Below are positions 61,014 to 64,000 of a stretch of DNA of 64,000 bases, piece after piece; the stretch's first letter is position 1, and each line of letters starts with the position of its first letter. The notes beneath the pieces are model-generated. The model saw only the letters and a program-made list of their open reading frames with translations, made no database searches and had not been told where the DNA came from. Source of the DNA: Phaseolus vulgaris (Eukaryota > Streptophyta > Magnoliopsida > Fabales > Fabaceae); contig NC_023757.2 in NCBI RefSeq assembly GCF_000499845.2, positions 1,560,720 to 1,624,719 on the forward strand, in the 5' to 3' direction. A program made the translations under genes and the position numbers.

Positions 61014-63622
61014 ATGGCGATCAATACATTACCACCAAATGGGGGAAGTGGAACATTCAGCTACTCCAAAAACTCCTACTTTCAGGTACACACTTCAATG
61101 TCCCATTCATCAACTATCAAAGATAAATAAAATAATTACTAACCTTTTTGGAGGTTCAAAAAGCTACACTCTAAATACATAGATCTCATTGTTTCCAAGG
61201 TTCATGACTATATATATATATGCATTTATTGATGTGTCATTTAAGAATTTGAAACTTAGAAGACAAATTTTATAGGAAAATACCAAGAATTTATGGGAAG
61301 AAAATTTGAAAAAGTGTTTTTTTTTATCGACCAAGAAAAAATATATGTACTATTTTAGGGATATTTCAACATTTTTACAAAACAATTCTTTTTAGAAAAG
61401 ATATCCTACAAACTCACCAAAAAACTGTCAATTCAAAAGCAATAAGAATAATTAAAGAAAACATCACAAAATTCACCTACTCAAAGCTAGCAATAAGAAC
61501 AATTAAAGAAAACACCACAAAATTCACCTACTCAAAGCTATCGAAGACTCTTAGATAAAAAACAAACAAGTCCACAAATCAAGACACTAATCAGAAAAAA
61601 AAAACATGCAGAAGCAAATTTAGTTGTTAACGAAAATCAAAACATTTAGTTGAATCAAAGAAAAAAAGTCAGAATGTTTAATTACTCTTCTTTTAAAATG
61701 TATTTAAAGATTTCTCTGAAAAAAAATCTTCTCTAAGATGTTTGTGTCTTGATTTGTATTAAACAATGATCTTGAGTACTTTGTTTTCTATGGAATGTTG
61801 ATTCCTTGTATCGAGACTAATTATTGCCACTTTATGTACTTTTTGATGTTACTGTTAAGATTTTCTGTATTAAGTTGAGCTTAATTAATCAGCATGCTAA
61901 TTAATTATTAATTTGCTTTGTCCTTCATAAGAGGACAAGAAACATCAATTATTTTGTTTTTTTTTCAATCTTTGAGTTTCCTTTTAGAGTTTATATTTTT
62001 CATCCTCACTTATTATTATTTCTTATTTTTCTTCACTGTCTCACGTAACTTTAGAAAAGGAAAATGTAAAAAGACATCAGTTCGATTGACAGATTAACTG
62101 TGAAACAATAATATTAATGTTTTTACATTGTTTCAAGAAAAACCATAAATAAAATTAGTTTTAAATTCCTATTTTTAATTTACATTTTGTCAAAATTTAA
62201 TAATTAATTTTCTCACCATTCACTTTCCTAACGAATAAAATGGGCAAAAAAATGTCAAATTGTTGTTTCTAAATTGAAGAATTTATTTGGGAGATAATTA
62301 TTGGAACTTGAATCAAATAAAATATTATTAGCACCAACATGTTTCCAGCAACTAGTATAAAAGTTTTCGACCTAAGTGAGGCACCACACAACTTCATAAT
62401 CGCATATTTAGTACTTTATTATATTTTCCATATACATATTTGTCTCATATTATTATGTCTAGCAACAAAAAAAACGTAAAATTTTCATTAAATTTAGATT
62501 TTTAAGAGGGTGTGGGTGTTTTTTTTGTTTAGAAACAAAGTTCAAGTGTTGAAGAGAGTAAGATTGTGGAAGAAATCCAGAAGAAGCTGGATGTGAAAAC
62601 CCTAGCTTCTGCTTCAAACATGATCATTCGTGTGGCGGATTTGGGATGTGCAACTGGTCCAAACACATTCACGAGTGCACAGAAAGTGCTTGAAGCCATC
62701 AAAAACAAGTACCAAAGCCAATGTTCAAACTCTGAAACAACACCAGAATTTCATGTGTTCTTCAATGACCTACCATCCAATGATTTCAACACCCTTTTCA
62801 GCTCTTTGCCTCAAGACAGAAACTACTTTGCATCTGGGGTTCCTGGTTCCTTCTACAATCTGTTGTTTCCCCAATCATCCATTCACTTTGCATATTCATC
62901 TTATGCCCTCCATTTTCTGTCAAAGGCACCTGAAGTGGTGCAAGAGGTGAAGAACAAAGGTAGAATTCACTACACAAGTGCTTCCAAGGAAGTGGTTGAT
63001 GCATATGCAGATCAATTTGGTGTGGATGCAGGGAAGTTCTTGGATGCTAGGGCTATGGAACTTGTGCCAGGTGGCATGTTGGTCATAGTCATGCAAGGTG
63101 CTCCCCATGGCATGCCTCATTCTCACATCATCAATGGTATGCTATTTGATTCTATGGGAACTATCCTAATGGACCTTTCCAAGGAGGTAATCATGATCAT
63201 CACCTTGCTTTTGATAATATTTAGCAATAATATATATCAGAATGGTAACTAAACCCTAGTATTATTGTTTTTGATAGGGGGTATTTGAAGAGTGTGAAGT
63301 TGATTCCTTCAACTTTCCTTACTATGCACCAAGTCCAGAGGAGATGAAAAAGGTGATAGAAAAGAATGGAAGGTTTAGCATTGAAAGGATGGAGCTAACA
63401 GATCCAGCACCATGGTTGAAGAGCATGGACCAAGTAATACCAGAATGGATTCTTCATGTCAGAGCTGCAATGGAACCACTTTTCATCACACACTTTGGAA
63501 ACCAACCCACACATCAGATGTTCCAACGCCTTACCAAACACTTGTTAGACAAATCTCAACTGCTGGAAACAAAGTACAGGGACAAAATTCAACTTTTTCT
63601 TGTTTTGAAGAAAAAGGAGTGA
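61014..63622 (+). CDS. SABATH family SAM-dependent carboxyl methyltransferase, copy 2
   Basis: Exons 61014-61085, 62533-63186 and 63278-63622 give 356 residues, colinear with copy 1 exon by exon. An in-frame ATG at 60969 would add 15 residues (MDRLSHQISEDERVK). I chose 61014 because copy 1 starts at the equivalent codon and the TATA box lies close to 60969. Motifs: SYSKNSYFQ (Gln24 kept), ADLGCATGPNT, FFNDLPSNDFNTLF. As in copy 1, Phe152 replaces the usual Trp. The NSPAW segment before NKGRI is shortened: copy 2 reads VVQEVKNKGRI where copy 1 reads VVQERNSPAWNKGRI, a net loss of four residues. The reading frame is intact and all junctions are GT-AG, so there is no sign that it is a pseudogene. 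Substrate unknown. Confidence 0.93.
61438..61539 (+). repeat. 51-bp tandem duplication in SABATH-2 intron 1
   Basis: AGCAATAAGAAYAATTAAAG at 61438 and 61489, both running through CACAAAATTCACCTACTCAA AGCT with two substitutions. Confidence 0.9.
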
Positions 63623-64000
63623 CAAAAGTTGAACCATCTTTTAGGTTTTGCATGGTTTGATCTTGCTTTTGTTAACTTAGATGGTGTAATGGTTGTTTTT
63701 TTTCTTCTATTTCAGAGTGGGTGTGAGTCTAGCAGGTTCATCTTTGTACTTTGTTTTTCCTCAAATGGATTCTCTTCTAAGTTTTTTTCTTCAATAATTG
63801 CACTCCAATAATTTAAGAACTATTCACAAGATTTTCTTTCTACTTCTCAGATGGATGCTTCGATTTTAGTATAACCCAGAATTTTTTATTTTATTTTATC
63901 GATAAATAATAAATAAATTAATATGAAACATTTGATGAGTTTTCCAACTCTATTATAAAGAGAAAATTCAACAAATAGGACTTTAACCAAACCTATAAGA
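63623..64000. other. 3' flank of SABATH copy 2
   Basis: T-rich 3' untranslated-like sequence, then AT-rich DNA to the end of the window; nothing further recognised. Confidence 0.6.

Noticed and set aside
1..64000. CRISPR arrays, bacterial operons, phage or plasmid origins
   Set aside because: The window is plant nuclear DNA; the tandem repeats present have no unique-spacer pattern and diverge between units.

Overview
This is nuclear DNA from a dicot plant, very probably a legume of the bean/cowpea/soybean group (Phaseoleae). The evidence is AT-rich intergenic DNA, GT-AG introns, plant-only gene families (TMK kinases, S-domain receptor kinases, SABATH methyltransferases, SDS cyclin, KNOX-M, class II TPS) and several short dispersed repeats whose style I associate with bean-like legumes. 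The species assignment is inference; no marker here settles it.

Layout: (1) 82-783 (+), last two exons of a pectinesterase whose 5' part lies outside the window. (2) 6150-9866 (+), a TMK-type LRR receptor kinase in two exons. (3) 17128-19506 (+), an intronless S-domain (G-type lectin) receptor kinase of the non-RD class. (4) 22217-25682 (+), a six-exon RRM protein of the BPA1 family, convergent with (5) 26784-31728 (-), a seven-exon SDS-type meiotic cyclin. (6) 34276-35654 (-), a small three-exon KNOX-M protein (KNATM/FCL1 type) that has both MEINOX halves and no homeodomain. (7) 47018-50539 (+), a class II trehalose-6-phosphate synthase-like protein with an upstream-ORF-bearing leader and an ACGT/G-box-rich upstream region. 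(8, 9) 54790-58364 and 61014-63622 (+), a tandem pair of SABATH methyltransferases.

The long gene-free stretches (0.8-5.9, 9.9-17.1, 19.5-22.2, 35.8-44.3, 50.5-54.8 and 58.4-60.9 kb) hold no coding exons I can recognise. They contain transposon debris: an intact-looking 379-bp CACTA-type MITE with a 3-bp target duplication, several decayed relatives, a second MITE made of small palindromes, LTR-like fragments, a candidate LINE tail, a short TRIM-LTR-like repeat in four copies, a roughly 430-bp dispersed repeat in three copies, and several minisatellites.

The genes do not form a pathway. They are an ordinary plant gene neighbourhood covering wall modification, receptor signalling, cell-death control, meiosis, leaf patterning, sugar signalling and methyl-ester formation. 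I found no undescribed multi-gene system. The points most worth following are the KNOX-M gene, the shared Trp-to-Phe change in the SABATH pair, and the repeat families.
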